64,000 bases of DNA from Bathynomus jamesi (Eukaryota > Arthropoda > Malacostraca > Isopoda > Cirolanidae): assembly GCA_023014485.1 (NCBI GenBank), contig JAJOZX010000196.1, positions 1,324,501-1,388,500 on the forward strand, in the 5' to 3' direction. The notes beneath the pieces were generated by a model. It ran no database searches. It had not been told where the DNA came from and saw only the letters and a list, made by a program, of their open reading frames with translations. Positions 32,771-43,012 of the stretch are shown in pieces. Numbering within the stretch: the stretch's first letter is position 1; the number at the start of each line of letters is the position of its first letter. The translations under genes and the position numbers were made by a program.

Positions 32771-33349
32771 AAATGGCTGGTTACGCCTTCTAAACCGACT
32801 GACGGATTTCTAAGCCAAGCGTCAAGAATATATGCTTTAGTTAAATAAATAGCGCTATCTGGCAACTCAACCTGTACACCTGAACAAGCCATTTACGCCT
32901 TCTAAGTCAACTGACGGATTTCTAAGCTAACTGTCAATAATATATGCTTTAATTAAATAAATAGCGCAATCTGGCAACTCAATCTGTACAAGCCATTTAC
33001 GCCTTCTAAGCCAACTGGTGGATTTACACCTAATAAGACAGCGGGAGCTCAGATGAAATCTTAATATGCGCTTGGCTCCTGCCAGGCGAACACCTCTCTT
33101 CCTCTCTCTCTCCTCTCTTTCTCTTGGGGGATAACTCCGCCTCCAAGTCGCATAACCCCTTGTTGTTCTTGCAACATTCCCCCTCCCCTTCATTGAATAA
33201 CCCCTCCCCCTTCATCGCATACCCCCTTCATTGCACAACCCCTACCCCCCTTTGTTGCATAACACAGTTGCAACATCTTGCAACATTGATCAATATCTGC
33301 AATTGCGTTGCAACATTCTTGCACTAGTCCATTTTGCGACCATACTACT
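32771..33349 (-). repeat. P1 right terminal repeat and subterminal tandem copies
   Basis: Read inward from 33,349: AGTAGTATGGTCGCAAAATG, TTGATCAATGTTGCAAGATG, reiterated GGTTATGC phrases, then ATCCCCCAAGAGAAAGAGAG and GCGCATATTAAGA. These match P2's left end more closely than P1's own left end. Inside, a ~110-bp unit (TTACGCCTTCTAA...AGCGCTATCTGGCAACTCAA) is repeated two to three times at 32,782-33,010. Confidence 0.85.
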
Positions 33350-34414
33350 GAGGTGCAAATACGGACAAAAATGCTGTTACCACCACCCTCAAAAGAACAC
33401 GACAGGTGAGCAGACGAAACCAACAACAAAGAGGGCTACCAATGTTTTAGATGTAGCCCACACAATTCAACTATTGAATACCATCCAGCAAATACAAAGC
33501 CAACTGACAAATACAGGATCCGAGAGCCGTACAGAAGGCATACAGAAAGACATTACATGCGATATCGGGACAACAGGTCTCGAAAAAGATAGAGGAAAAT
33601 TCTCGGAGGATCACAAGGCAACGAAACCGGCACCACCATTAGAAAACGAATCGGAACCACATGTATGTAAAAACGATAGAGAAAAAATGTAAATAATCCT
33701 AGCCAACATTCAGGGCCTTAAATCAAACCATTCCCCAGACAAAGTTTTATACCTGAAAGGACTCATGCAAGAAACCGGAGCAGACTTTACATGCCTCACG
33801 AAACCCATCTAAAGGACTGCCAGGCGAACTGTGAAAACTGTGAGTTCTGTATTGACAAAAAAGAAATACAAATTGACAACTATAATATCCTCCAAGCAGA
33901 CAGAACAGTGAGACGAAAAGGAAGATGTTATTTACACACGCGGAAGGCATATGCAGAAATGACTATAAGTACTTCAAACAGCTACGGAGAATGTGTAGCA
34001 GCAAAAGTTGAAAAATTAAAAATGATACAAATTGTAAAGTACAGACCACAGAACACGCCAACTTCAAAATTCTCAGATTCCATTACAGAGGTCAGAAACT
34101 GGGTAAAAGGTCTACATTCTCCAACTCCAAATGTTTTTCTCTGTGGTGATTTTAATTTTCCATTCATGAGATATAAAAGGATAGGAAAAAATATACGTAT
34201 ACACCAGGACAAGGGGGGAACACGGGAAGACCAGGAGCAGGTAAAAATGCTACTAGCTCTGGCTGATGAATTTATGTTAACAGAAGAAATAAAAAACACA
34301 AGAAAAACAACTGCCTAGATCTGGTATTCACAGACAACAGCAACCTAATTGATAACGTAGAAATATCGCAACTATAAATATAATATCGGACCGCAACATT
34401 ATTGAAATAACAAC
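33350..34414 (+). pseudogene. Non-LTR retrotransposon: ORF1 3' part and ORF2 endonuclease start
   Basis: Resumes the CCCH finger cut by P1 (CKYGQKCCYHHP), then a hydrophilic ORF1 tail to a stop at ~33,690. ORF2 begins right after with an endonuclease: ILANIQGLKSNHSPDKV, GADFTCLTKP, then frame-changed KVEKLKMIQIVKYRPQ, VFLCGDFNFPF (the GDFN catalytic box) and LADEFMLTEEIKNTRKTTA. ORF2 of this family carries endonuclease then reverse transcriptase. Several frame changes make it a pseudogene. It is cut at 34,414 by a hAT insertion and continues at 35,843. Confidence 0.82.
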
Positions 34415-35834
34415 CAGGGACGTAACTAACGGGGGGGGGGGAACATGTCCCCCCCCCAACTTTTGAACTGAGGGGGATAATATAGGTTTTGTCCCCCCCC
34501 CCAACTTTTGATCTAAGTTAGCTTACGTGAAGGAAAATATTTAGTTCTTGAAATAATCTATGATGAGTAAATCCTTAATTATATTAGCCCTATTAGTATG
34601 CTGGAAAGTATTACTGATTCAGTACTAATACTGCAGTGATAGATACTTTAATGAGACATCTAGTTATTTTTTACTTTAATTATTGCATATATTGTTTTCT
34701 TTTAATGTTAAGTATATATTTGATATACATAAGGTAGTTGTGAAAATGCTTCTTTGATTTTCCTATTACTATCATAAATATAGATCATTCTCTAAATCAT
34801 AGTACAGGGTGTACATAAAGTCAGGATCTATTTTTGTGAAGCACTTGGAAATTATATGGAATTCAATCATAAAATGATAAAGTGGTAACATTTATTAAAT
34901 AATTAAGAGTAGGATTCGACGTGACGCCCATCAGTATCCCTGCACAGCTCAAATCGTTCCGCAGCATTTCTAAACACATTCTGGAGCATTTGCGGTTATG
35001 TTATCTGCAGCAGTTCGTATACGTGTACGTAAGTTTTCAAGACTCGTAATCTTCGTCTGATAGACGTGCGACTCGATAAAGCCCCATGCAAAGAAATCTA
35101 AAGGGGTTAAATCTGGTCATCTCGCGACACAAGGTATGTTGCTTCCGCGTCCGATCCAGCGATTTGGAAAACGTCCATTTAGATAATCGTGAACAATTTT
35201 GGCATAGTGACAAGGAGCACCATCATGTTGATAGACGACGGGGATAGGATTGTTAGTACCGTCGTCTATCAACATGATGGTGCTCCTTGTCACTATGCCA
35301 AAATTGTTCAGGATTATCTAAATGGACGTTTTCCAAATCGCTGGATCGGACGCGGAAGCAACAAAAGACCTTGGCCAGCGAGATCACCAGATTTAACCCC
35401 TTTAGATTTCTTTGCATGGGGCTTTATCAAATCGCACGTCTATCAGACGAAGATTACGAGTCTTGAAAACTTACGTACACGTATACGAACTGCTGCAGAT
35501 AACATAACCCCGCAAATGCTCCAGAATGTGTTTAGAAATGCTGCGGAACGATTTGAGCTGTGCAGGGATACTGATGGGCGTCACGTCGAATCCTACTCTT
35601 AATTATTTAATAAATGTTACCACTTTATCATTTTATGATTGAATTCCATATAATTTCCAAGTGCTTCACAAAAATAGATCCTGACTTTATGTACACCCTG
35701 TATTTTAAGAGCATCATTTTGGTCGCAAACACATTACCTACAGGATAGCAGCACAGAAATTCATCGCAGGATTTTTCATCATTATAGTTGCCCCCCCCCC
35801 CCCCCCCAACTTTTGAAAGCTAGTTACGCTCTTG
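34415..35834. mobile_element. hAT non-autonomous element
   Basis: Ends CAGGGACGTAACTAAC and inverted CAAGAGCGTAACTAGC. Exact 8-bp duplication ATAACAAC (34,407-34,414; 35,835-35,842). Joining the flanks restores the host endonuclease reading (IIEITTNTK), which confirms the boundaries. G/C homopolymer runs lie near both ends. It contains no hAT transposase; its middle is a mariner-type foldback. Confidence 0.93.
34805..35700 (+). mobile_element. Tc1/mariner-type foldback made of two inverted transposase 3' halves
   Basis: Starts CAGGGTGTACATAAAGTC and ends with its complement, flanked by TA (34,803-34,804; 35,701-35,702). Arms of ~437-442 bp (34,805-35,241; 35,259-35,700) are almost identical, separated by ~17 bp. 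Each arm encodes the C-terminal half of a mariner-group transposase: HDGAPCHYAKIVQDYLNG, RSPDLTPLDFFAWGF, to a stop after RHVESYS (open at 35,189-35,602 on plus). The first catalytic Asp half is missing, so no enzyme is made. Confidence 0.92.
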
Positions 35835-35842
35835 ATAACAAC

Positions 35843-36144
35843 CAATACAAAAGCAACAGGAAAGGAAAGAACACGAACAATAGAAAGAAGCAAATTCGAA
35901 ATTTTAATTTTCACTCCAAAGCTATAAACTAGGAAGGTGTTGCATCCAGCATGGAAGTAATAGATTGGAAAACCATCTTCAAGTCCAAGACAAAGGAAGA
36001 AGTGCTAATGACTTTAGAGGAGAAGACGCTGGAAATTGTGGAAAGATATGTCCCAAAAATACAACAAAAAGGAAAGAGAAGCAGGTTCGAGAGACAAAAG
36101 AGGTCATTGTTCTGAAAGAGAAAAAGAGCGACTGCAAAATTAAG
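35843..36144 (+). pseudogene. Non-LTR retrotransposon ORF2 linker (continuation)
   Basis: Follows the hAT duplication. Encodes TTNTKATGKERTRTIERSKF, then VIDWKTIFKSKTKEEVL and a Lys/Arg-rich RFERQKRSLF with a stop. This is the same linker as at 7,640-7,850 (QIEWKTVLEDKTPEEML). It ends near 36,144 where a different CR1-type sequence begins. Confidence 0.75.
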
Positions 36145-36600
36145 AAATCGCGGGCTCGTATCCCTGATCGTTTTGGAGATAGGCCCAACATTCAGGATTT
36201 ATTTCTTACTTCTCATACTTATTACTCTGCGAAACTTTTCTATCCGTTGGACGCCTCCGATCACAATCTTTTATCTATTTTCTGTTCTATCATACCAATT
36301 CGACCTTTGTATCAACCCAAGAGGTGGCGCTTTTGGCACCTCGGTGCCGCTGGTTGGGTACCCTTAGGCAGTACTTCTACGATTTCCTTTGACATGATTA
36401 CTCTTTCCGTGTCCGAGCCCTTCTGGGCGTGCTGAGCGTAACACAGAGGCGAATCTCTCTGACATGGAAGCGTACATTCCATATTCTATTCCTACTACTC
36501 TTGCAAAAAACCTTGGTTTAACTTTACTTGCTCTAATGGACAGAACCCTGAGGAGCAACGCTGCTAATAGCTTTAGGAGAAGAACAGTGGACATCTACAA
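36145..36600 (+). pseudogene. CR1/jockey-type endonuclease-linker fragment
   Basis: Reads RIPDRFGDRPNIQDLFLTS, PLDASDHNLLS and YQPKRWRFWHL, then in other frames KKPWFNFTCSNGQN. I recognise this sequence type as a very common non-LTR element of decapod crustaceans, where it spans the end of the endonuclease and the linker before reverse transcriptase. Frame changes and stops are present. Confidence 0.75.
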
Positions 36601-36689
36601 CTGCAGCTATAGAACGTCCAGAAAGGAAATTACAGATGAAGGCACAGATAGAAGGATGGAAGTCGAAGGATGGCAGTTTCGAAATTTAA

Positions 36690-36925
36690 GATGTGTGCCG
36701 CACTCTATCATAAGCTTTTTGTGCGCCTAGTGCGAGAGCAAAGGTTTCACCGAAACCCCAAAAGGAGGATGACCAAGAGTCAGAAAGATTAGCAAGAAGA
36801 ACGCCAGTAGAGCATCCGTTGCGGCGTCTATACTGACGATCTGAGAGAATATTGTGACAAGAAGGATGTTTAAGAATCTTCCTATTAAGTATAGATTCAA
36901 AAACGCGAAGTGAAAGAAGTATCAC
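36690..36925 (-). pseudogene. CR1/jockey-type reverse transcriptase fragment
   Basis: Minus strand encodes VFESILNRKILKHPSCHNIL, SDRQYRRRNGCSTG, LLANLSDSWSSS and an altered LGAQKAYDRV at the place of the usual LDI-KAFDRVWH box. It is the inverted counterpart of the family in the preceding plus-strand fragment, so the two fragments lie tail-to-tail. Confidence 0.75.
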
Positions 36926-36995
36926 GTGCAGAAAAGAAGCAAAGGGTTTGGGTAGTGAGTCTTGTAGACGAATGGAGTGACAATCGGTATTAAGT
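36905..36995 (+). pseudogene. Scrap related to the P1 plus-strand gene
   Basis: Reads REVKEVSRAEKKQRVWVVS and DEWSDNRY, close to REVEETTRAEEKERIW (28,245-28,290) and EKWSEDRYKIP (28,748-28,780) in P1. It lies outside P1, so another copy of that Polinton gene once existed here. Confidence 0.5.
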
Positions 36996-37125
36996 CATGT
37001 TACATCACACCGAGTGCGCATGCCCTATTTTCAGTCTTTCAGCTACTCAACCAGCAAACTCTGGAACATTCTTCCTCATTTCACTTTCCTCCTGTCTATG
37101 TCCCCCCGTTTAGCTACTTAGTTAG

Positions 37126-37640
37126 CAGGGCCGGCCCTAGCAAATGTGAGGCCCAATTCGAGATTTTTAAAGTGGGGCCCTAAGGTTAAAATTATCTACC
37201 CATAGGTGGTGCATGCTTACTGAAAGAAAAGAACAATGATTCAACAACAAATATCATTTATTTTGGATGTGATCACAAGGAAACCTTTCTGGCTTTCATA
37301 GTGGCAAATTCGGCAATGAGGTCTGTATAGTTACAGTTTCTCGCAATGTCGTTTTCAATGGAGAGGATCGCCAGATTACTGAGTCGATCCTGCAGCATCA
37401 TCGACCGTAAATACGTTTTTATTAATTTCAACTTTGAGAAACTTCTTTCCCCAGATGCAACAGTAACTGGAATAGTCAGTAGTATTCGCAATGCATTCGT
37501 GAAATTCGGGAAATCCACAGAACGATTGTTCAAAGTGATGAAGTCCAATATCTTCAGTGGATCACTTTGTATATCTTCTGGAAGAATTGGCTTCCATCAA
37601 TGTCGCGGTCTTCTCCATCAGTCAGTTCAAGTTCGAGATC
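37126..37640 (-). pseudogene. hAT element fragment with transposase dimerisation domain
   Basis: A hAT-type tip CAGGGCCGGCCCTAGC at 37,126. The minus strand at 37,548-37,273 encodes SVDFPNFTNALRILLTIPVT, GERSFSKLKLIKTYLRSMM and DRLSNLAILSIENDIA. This is the C-terminal hAT dimerisation region, ending in a stop after KARKVSL. Upstream frames (QFFQKIY) are broken and the other end is missing, so it is one end of a truncated copy. Confidence 0.85.
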
Positions 37641-37880
37641 TTGGTAACTTTATTGATAATCGGAATAGTATAATTGTCGGAGACTTTAACTGCCCTAATG
37701 TTAATTACGAGACTTTTACTGGTAATGAGGAGGGTTTGAGATTGATTTAGTTCATGGAAGATAATTTTTTACGACATATGGTTACCGAACCAACGCGCGG
37801 TGGCAATATTTTAGACGTGGTGATGACGAGTGGCGAAAATATAGTCGAAGGTTTAGAAGTAGGCGAGAGTTTAGGATGAA
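37641..37880 (+). pseudogene. Non-LTR endonuclease fragment
   Basis: Encodes IIVGDFNCPNVNYETF (GDFN box), one stop after EEGLRLI, then FLRHMVTEPTRGGNILDVVM. This is typical endonuclease of CR1/jockey elements. Only ~80 codons survive, abutting the hAT fragment. Confidence 0.8.
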
Positions 37881-38332
37881 AGGTTATATGTATAAGAACC
37901 ACCCAATCAACCAAAATTTGGGAGTCTCACCCCCCGCATTTTTTTCCTATTAATATAAAACGTGTACCAAAGAAGTTTTATTAAAATCAATTAATATTTA
38001 GCGGGGCCTCATAAGCAACCATCCCTACTAGGCCAAATTTACTATGCTTTCAGTCCTAAAATGTTTAGTTCAATTCAGTTTCTACTTAATCAGAAGTCAA
38101 TGTCTATTTTAGTTTATGCTGTTCTTTAACCGCTGTTATTTGCCCTTATAATGGAACACTAATAAAAAATTCCTGCATTTATGTTTCAATAATTAACTAA
38201 ATTTGAGTCCTTGTGCGGGACCAATAAAAATATTTATAATTACTTGAGATTTTGCACATTTTGTTTTTTGTCAAATTGAATATATTGAGGGGGTGAGACG
38301 GTGAAATTTGTAATTTCGAAAAATAAGCCAAC

Positions 38333-38400
<68 letters not shown>
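37881..38400. other. Non-coding spacer with GTCTCACCCCC inverted pair and (TA)n
   Basis: GTCTCACCCCCC at ~37,925 and its near-complement GGGGGTGAGAC at ~38,289 could bound a small MITE of ~390 bp, but no target duplication is evident. A (TA)n tract occupies 38,338-38,404. Confidence 0.4.
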
Positions 38401-38405
<5 letters not shown>

Positions 38406-38834
38406 CAGGGTGTCCCAGGAGGAAATGTCAAGAATGCACCATTTGACTCTTTGGGTATTTCTAAGTAGAAAGTATTATATCGACATGGGCCTGATTCCCA
38501 ACCGTTACCAAGATACAGGCCTCTACATTTGGGTAATTAAAACATAATAAAAAGGCGATCTTAGATACTATTTAATGACACTTGTGGTTTACAAAAAGTA
38601 CAAACATACAATACACTATTGCACTTATTGCAGAATGGTTTCAAAGTGACCCCCTCCTTCTTCAATGCACGCGGCGAGCCTCCGATCCATCAAGTCTTGC
38701 CAAGGAAAACGCGGAAGTTCATTTCTGAGGTTTATGAACGCATCCTGTATACGTGCAACCAACTGCTCCCTAGTTTCGGGCTTACCCCGCTGATAAACGT
38801 TACTCTTCAAGAACCCCCAGACAAAAAAATCTAG
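38406..38834 (-). mobile_element. Tc1/mariner element, truncated 3' part
   Basis: Tip CAGGGTGTCCCAGGAGG preceded by TA (38,404-38,405). The minus strand at 38,834-38,625 encodes LDFFVWGFLKSNVYQ and PWQDLMDRRLAACIEEGGGH, the transposase C-terminus. The copy is cut off where Penelope sequence begins. Confidence 0.85.
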
Positions 38835-38876
38835 GGAAGATATATATATATAGTAAGGAATAAGAGGACGAGAAGG

Positions 38877-39732
38877 TGGGACATGTTTATTAGTCAGATG
38901 TTTCGGAAATTCGATTTTCATCATCAGGCTCAGAAGTAAAAAATAAAGTGAACAATTATAGTAAAAGGTTTTATACAATATATTTGTACAGTCCTATGAT
39001 AATAATTTAAAGTTAAAAAATTACATAAAATGTAGAGAGGTAAGAATTGTATTAGGTGAGGGTAGGTTTTGTACTAAGGATATATAGGGATTCGAGGATG
39101 CAGAGGTCGGTCGGTTGGCATGCTGAATTGATAATTTTGAAATTGGTGGGGAGCAGTGGGTGATTGTGGAGGTGACAATGATTTCTTATTGATGATCTCG
39201 ATGGTTTATTTAAAGATTGTGATGTTCTGGTAGAAATGCCACGATGTTCATTCACTCTTGTTTGATATTGGCGAATGGTGCTGCCAATATAACTCGCTTT
39301 GCAGTGAGTACAGTTGAAACAGTAGATAGTGGATGAGACAAGGGGCTGGGTTTTTCTTTATGGTTGAGATATGATTTAATGCTATTATTATTGGTGAATA
39401 CACATTGAAGGCTAATTTGAGGTAAAGAGGGGTGAGTAGGTGGCGAAGTTCTGATTGTATTTTGTAACTAATATAGTCGTAGTAGGGAAAAGAAAAGTAA
39501 TGTATATCTTTTTTTTAACAGTGGGGACTTTAAGGGGGTTAATAAATGTTGAGAAAATTTCTAGTTAAGGATCGTAGTAAATGTTTTGGGAAAGAGTTAT
39601 TAATGCTGAAACTGTAAACGAATTCTATTTCGTTGTGGAAGGATAAGTAGGAAGAACAAAGTTGATAAGCACGGTGGATCAAGATTTTAATGTTAATTTT
39701 TTATAGTAAGGGGATGTGGCTTAAGTAGTTTC
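38877..39732 (-). mobile_element. Penelope-like element 3' region with GIY-YIG endonuclease
   Basis: The minus strand reads YYDYISYKIQSELRHLL (after the RT), Cys-containing LYSLQSELYW, then MNEHRGISTRTSQ-SLNKPSR, HPLLPTNFKII and LCILESLYILSTKPTL. These are the GIY-YIG endonuclease landmarks of Penelope elements (R..H box and the C-terminal Glu-bearing helix). Frames are broken. A hammerhead ribozyme sits at the end. P2 inserted at 39,733, removing the upstream RT from view. Confidence 0.85.
38878..38940 (-). ncRNA. Hammerhead ribozyme core of the Penelope element
   Basis: Minus strand: CTGATGA (complement of 38,921-38,927), stem II GAAA/TTTC with loop ATCGAA, then GAAA (38,901-38,904) and stem III ACAT/ATGT. 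The last is followed by C at the predicted cleavage position (GTC, ending at 38,880). All core nucleotides required for cleavage are present. Stem I is not obvious. Penelope elements are known to carry such ribozymes in their terminal repeats. Confidence 0.7.
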
Positions 39733-39935
39733 AGTAGTATGGGCATAAAAGGGAAGAGTGCAATGCAATTGCAAATGTTGATCAATGTTGCATAAGTTAT
39801 GCAACAAGGGGTTATGCAACTTGGAGGCGGAGTTATCCCCCAAGAGAAAGAGAGAGGAGGAGAGAGAGGAGGAGAGAGAGGAGGAGAGGTGTTCGCTTGA
39901 CAGGAGCGAAGCGCATATTAAGACTTCATATATAT
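39733..39935 (+). repeat. P2 left terminal repeat
   Basis: AGTAGTATGGG, TTGATCAATGTTGCATAAG, GGGGTTATGCAACTTGGAGG, ATCCCCCAAGAGAAAGAGAG, GTTCGCTTGACAGGAG and GCGCATATTAAGA follow in the same order as in the P1 right end. It contains a GGAGAGAGA run and lacks TTAGG-type repeats. Confidence 0.85.
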
Positions 39936-40002
39936 ATATATAAACTGATTGATGCATGCAAAGCCCCAATAGCAAAATATATACGAGCACAACCACCACT
40001 CA

Positions 40003-40390
40003 AAAAAAGCATCACATCACCAACAATCGTCTAAGTATAGACTTTTAGGAGCTCATCCCATCAACAGCACATGGTGAGATGAGGGCTACGACTTTTAGGA
40101 GCTCATCCCATCAACACCACGTAACCGATATGAGGACTACAACCAAGCGTCGAAACTTAGACGATTGGTGGTGAAGCACCACAACCACCGCTTTACTTAC
40201 CAGCTCCTCACAAAAAAAGCATCACATCACCAACAATCGTCTAAGTATAGACTTTTAGGAACTCATCCCATCAACAGCACATGGTGAGATGAGGGTTACG
40301 ACCTTTAGGAGCTCATCCCATCAACACCACGTAACCGATATGAGGGCTACAACCAAGCGTCCAAACTTAGACGATTGGTGGTGAAACTAT
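40003..40390. repeat. Tandem pair of ~200-bp units with inverted ends
   Basis: Two near-identical units begin AAAAAAGCATCACATCACC and run to ACTTAGACGATTGGTGGTG. Each unit starts with ACAATCGTCTAAG and ends with its complement CTTAGACGATTG, so each can fold. Within a unit GACTTTTAGGAGCTCATCCC is itself duplicated. Subterminal position in P2. Confidence 0.85.
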
Positions 40391-40639
40391 TACACAACAA
40401 CCCACCAACCACCTCCACCCCCGCCTTACTTACCAACTCCTGGTAGACCGACAAAGTCTCTAAATACAACCCAATAGACAAAGGTATTAAACAAACAAAT
40501 ACATTTATGAGGCCAAGTCAAAAAGAGGCAACGCCAATAGTTTTTATATTGATCTTCTCGTGGTTTAATTAATTAACGAGGCCTATTTGACATTTTGTGG
40601 AGTGATCTTTTAAACAAAAAATCGAATAAGATAAACTAA

Positions 40640-41310
40640 GTTTAATACAAATACAAATTTTCACCATAATACGCAATTTTATCCTTAAACAATAACATGA
40701 AAAGCATTAATATGATTTTTAAAACAAAATAAAAATTAAATTAGGGGTAACATTCATTTTTCATCTTTTAGCCGATTACTGTATTTCAATATAAATTTAT
40801 CTTTAAGACAATTTATTCTTGAACTATAACATAAAAAGCATTAATATGATTTTAAAACAACGTAGAAATTAAATTAGGGGTAACTTACTCATTTTTTCTC
40901 TTTTGGCCAATTATTATGTTTCAATATAAATTTATCTTTAAGACACCAATGTATCTTTAAGCATTATTACAAAAAAATATTCATAGGATTTTTAAAACAA
41001 AATAGGTTCTATTTCGCGGTAACATTCATTTTTCATCTTTTGGCCAATTATTTTGTTTCAATATAAATTTATCTTTAAGACAATTTTATCCTTAAACTAT
41101 AACATAAAAAGCATTAATATGATTTTTAAAACAAAATAGATTCTATTTCGGGGTAACTTATTCATTTTTCCTCTTTTGGCCAATTATTTTGTTTCAATAT
41201 AAATTTATTTTTAAGACACCAATATATCTTTAAGCCTTATTACAAAAAATATTTATATGATTTTAAAAACAAAATAGATTCTGTCTTGGGGTAACTTATT
41301 CATTTTTCAT
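40640..41310. repeat. Satellite of ~137-bp units
   Basis: About five copies of an AT-rich unit containing TTTAAAACAAAATAGA, GGGGTAAC, TTCATTTTTCATCTTTTGGC and TTCAATATAAATTTATCTTT. Copies start near 40,700, 40,838, 40,971, 41,107 and 41,243. From 41,311 to 41,760 I see only AT-rich sequence. Confidence 0.85.
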
Positions 41311-41950
41311 CATTTACTTGCAGCCCTGCCGCGACACTGCTGCATTATTTTTTAATATATTTAAAACTATCATTCACGATCATATTAAATCTTACTGTTG
41401 AAAATATCCTGAAATAATGATGCAAAATTATTTTAAAAGGTATAGACTGTTCGAAGTATCTTAAACTTTGATGCAAAAAAACAATAATATAACTAGATTT
41501 TAAGTTTTAGCTGGCTTACCCCAATAAATATCGTTTTCTAAACGTATTTATAAAAAAATGGAATTTATGGCATAACTCATATAATTGCACCTTCTACAAT
41601 TCAATAATTGGAATTAACATGATTTACTGCATTATATTTATTTGGAATTTTAAACCAGCTTTTGGGACATTAAATTAAATTTTCTTCAGTGCAATTCACG
41701 AATTAAACACGGCCTTGAGGATTCGAATTCTAATACAGCGTATTGTTACAAAAACATTTAAAAAAGTAGAATATTGGATTCTATCCACACGCCCCAGATT
41801 TCACGGGGCAGCCAATCACAGCCCTGTGGGCGGAGCCCAGGACCTCTGTTTGGCCGCTATGTAGGCCTACGCGTCAAGCCCAGCCCAAAATTCACTGATA
41901 GCAATAGGAAGCTAGCGTTTGTGTGTTGTGGGTTGGTCACAAGCCCCCTT

Positions 41951-41986
41951 TATAAAAGGGAGCACTTTCATCTCAGAGCCTCAGTT
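41951..41986 (+). promoter_or_regulatory. TATA + Inr core promoter of the P2 spliced gene
   Basis: TATAAAA at 41,951-41,957 and initiator TCAGTT at 41,981-41,986 place A+1 (41,983) 32 bp from the TATA start, the canonical distance. The ATG follows at 42,026. A CCAAT-type box (GCCAATCACAG) lies near 41,810, and the upstream ~190 bp are unusually GC-rich for this window. Confidence 0.8.
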
Positions 41987-42025
41987 CATTGATTTTTCTT
42001 GTTTAGTGTTTTTGAAATACCAACC

Positions 42026-42474
42026 ATGAGCCAGCTGTACGACTCCCCCGATGTGTTTGAAGCTCAAGATTTTTATGCTCACGCAACACGTCTAATTTTC
42101 AGTTCTGCAGATCGGGATGAACTTTTATCTACCCAGATTGTTACGGAAAATTGTGACGAAATGCAAGAACCTTTCAATGAAGACGATATCAAAATGTAAG
42201 TAACTGTATTCTGCGGCTCATTCAGTGTTAACTTATAAGTGCCTAACCTAGCTTTATTCTGAGGTTTCCTACAAAGAAAAATTAATCCCAAGACTCTTTC
42301 TCGTTTATAATAATATAACCTAACCGGGACATAATATATATATATATATTATATATATATATATCGGCCAGAACTCTTTCTCGTTTATAATAATATAACC
42401 TAACCGGGTCATAATATATTATATATATCGGCCAGGACTCTTTCTCGTTTATAATAATATAACCTAACAGGGAC

Positions 42475-42550
<76 letters not shown>

Positions 42551-42949
42551 GCCAGGACTCTTTCGCGGTAATAGCACTATAACCTAACCGTAAAAGCCGC
42601 AATAAACGCGTTTGGAAAAATATTTTTAATTATTCTATTTCCTTCGGGTTATTTCGGTATATATACACACATATATATATATATATATGGTATGTTTTTA
42701 TTTATAAATTTCTTGTACAGGTAGGATTTTAGAAATATTAAAAACTATTAAGATTTTTCTGCAGATTCGAGACCCGTTGCAGGCAGACGGAGCATAGCAC
42801 ACCCAGCTAATCTTACTTTTGAAAACTGTTAGGATATCTGTTTGTGCTTACAATTTGCTGTTAGCCTAACCTAACTTTATTTTAGTTAATTTATAAAAAG
42901 CCGTAATAAAGCGAAGTGAACTGCTATCTGTCCAGAGGGCCGGTTTCTA

Positions 42950-43012
<63 letters not shown>

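Larger units (their letters stand above)
14815..33349. mobile_element. P1: complete Maverick/Polinton element (18.5 kb)
   Basis: Both tips read AGTAG(C/T)ATGG(G/T)CGCAAAATGG in inverted orientation, and the 6-bp duplication GAGGTG (14,809-14,814; 33,350-33,355) is exact. A terminal 5'-AG, 6-bp duplication, retroviral-type integrase, packaging ATPase, adenain-like protease and capsid genes together define a Polinton. Joining the flanks across the element restores the reading of a CCCH finger of the host retrotransposon, which proves both boundaries. Later insertions inside: hAT remnant 15,717-16,284, hAT-like A 18,887-21,577, hAT-like B 29,277-31,973. Without them P1 is about 12.5 kb. No type-B DNA polymerase is visible. 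Most genes are damaged, so it is a dead copy. Confidence 0.93.

Noticed and set aside
40003..40390. CRISPR-like array
   Set aside because: Two long near-identical units with no spacers in a eukaryotic repeat context; a plain tandem duplication.
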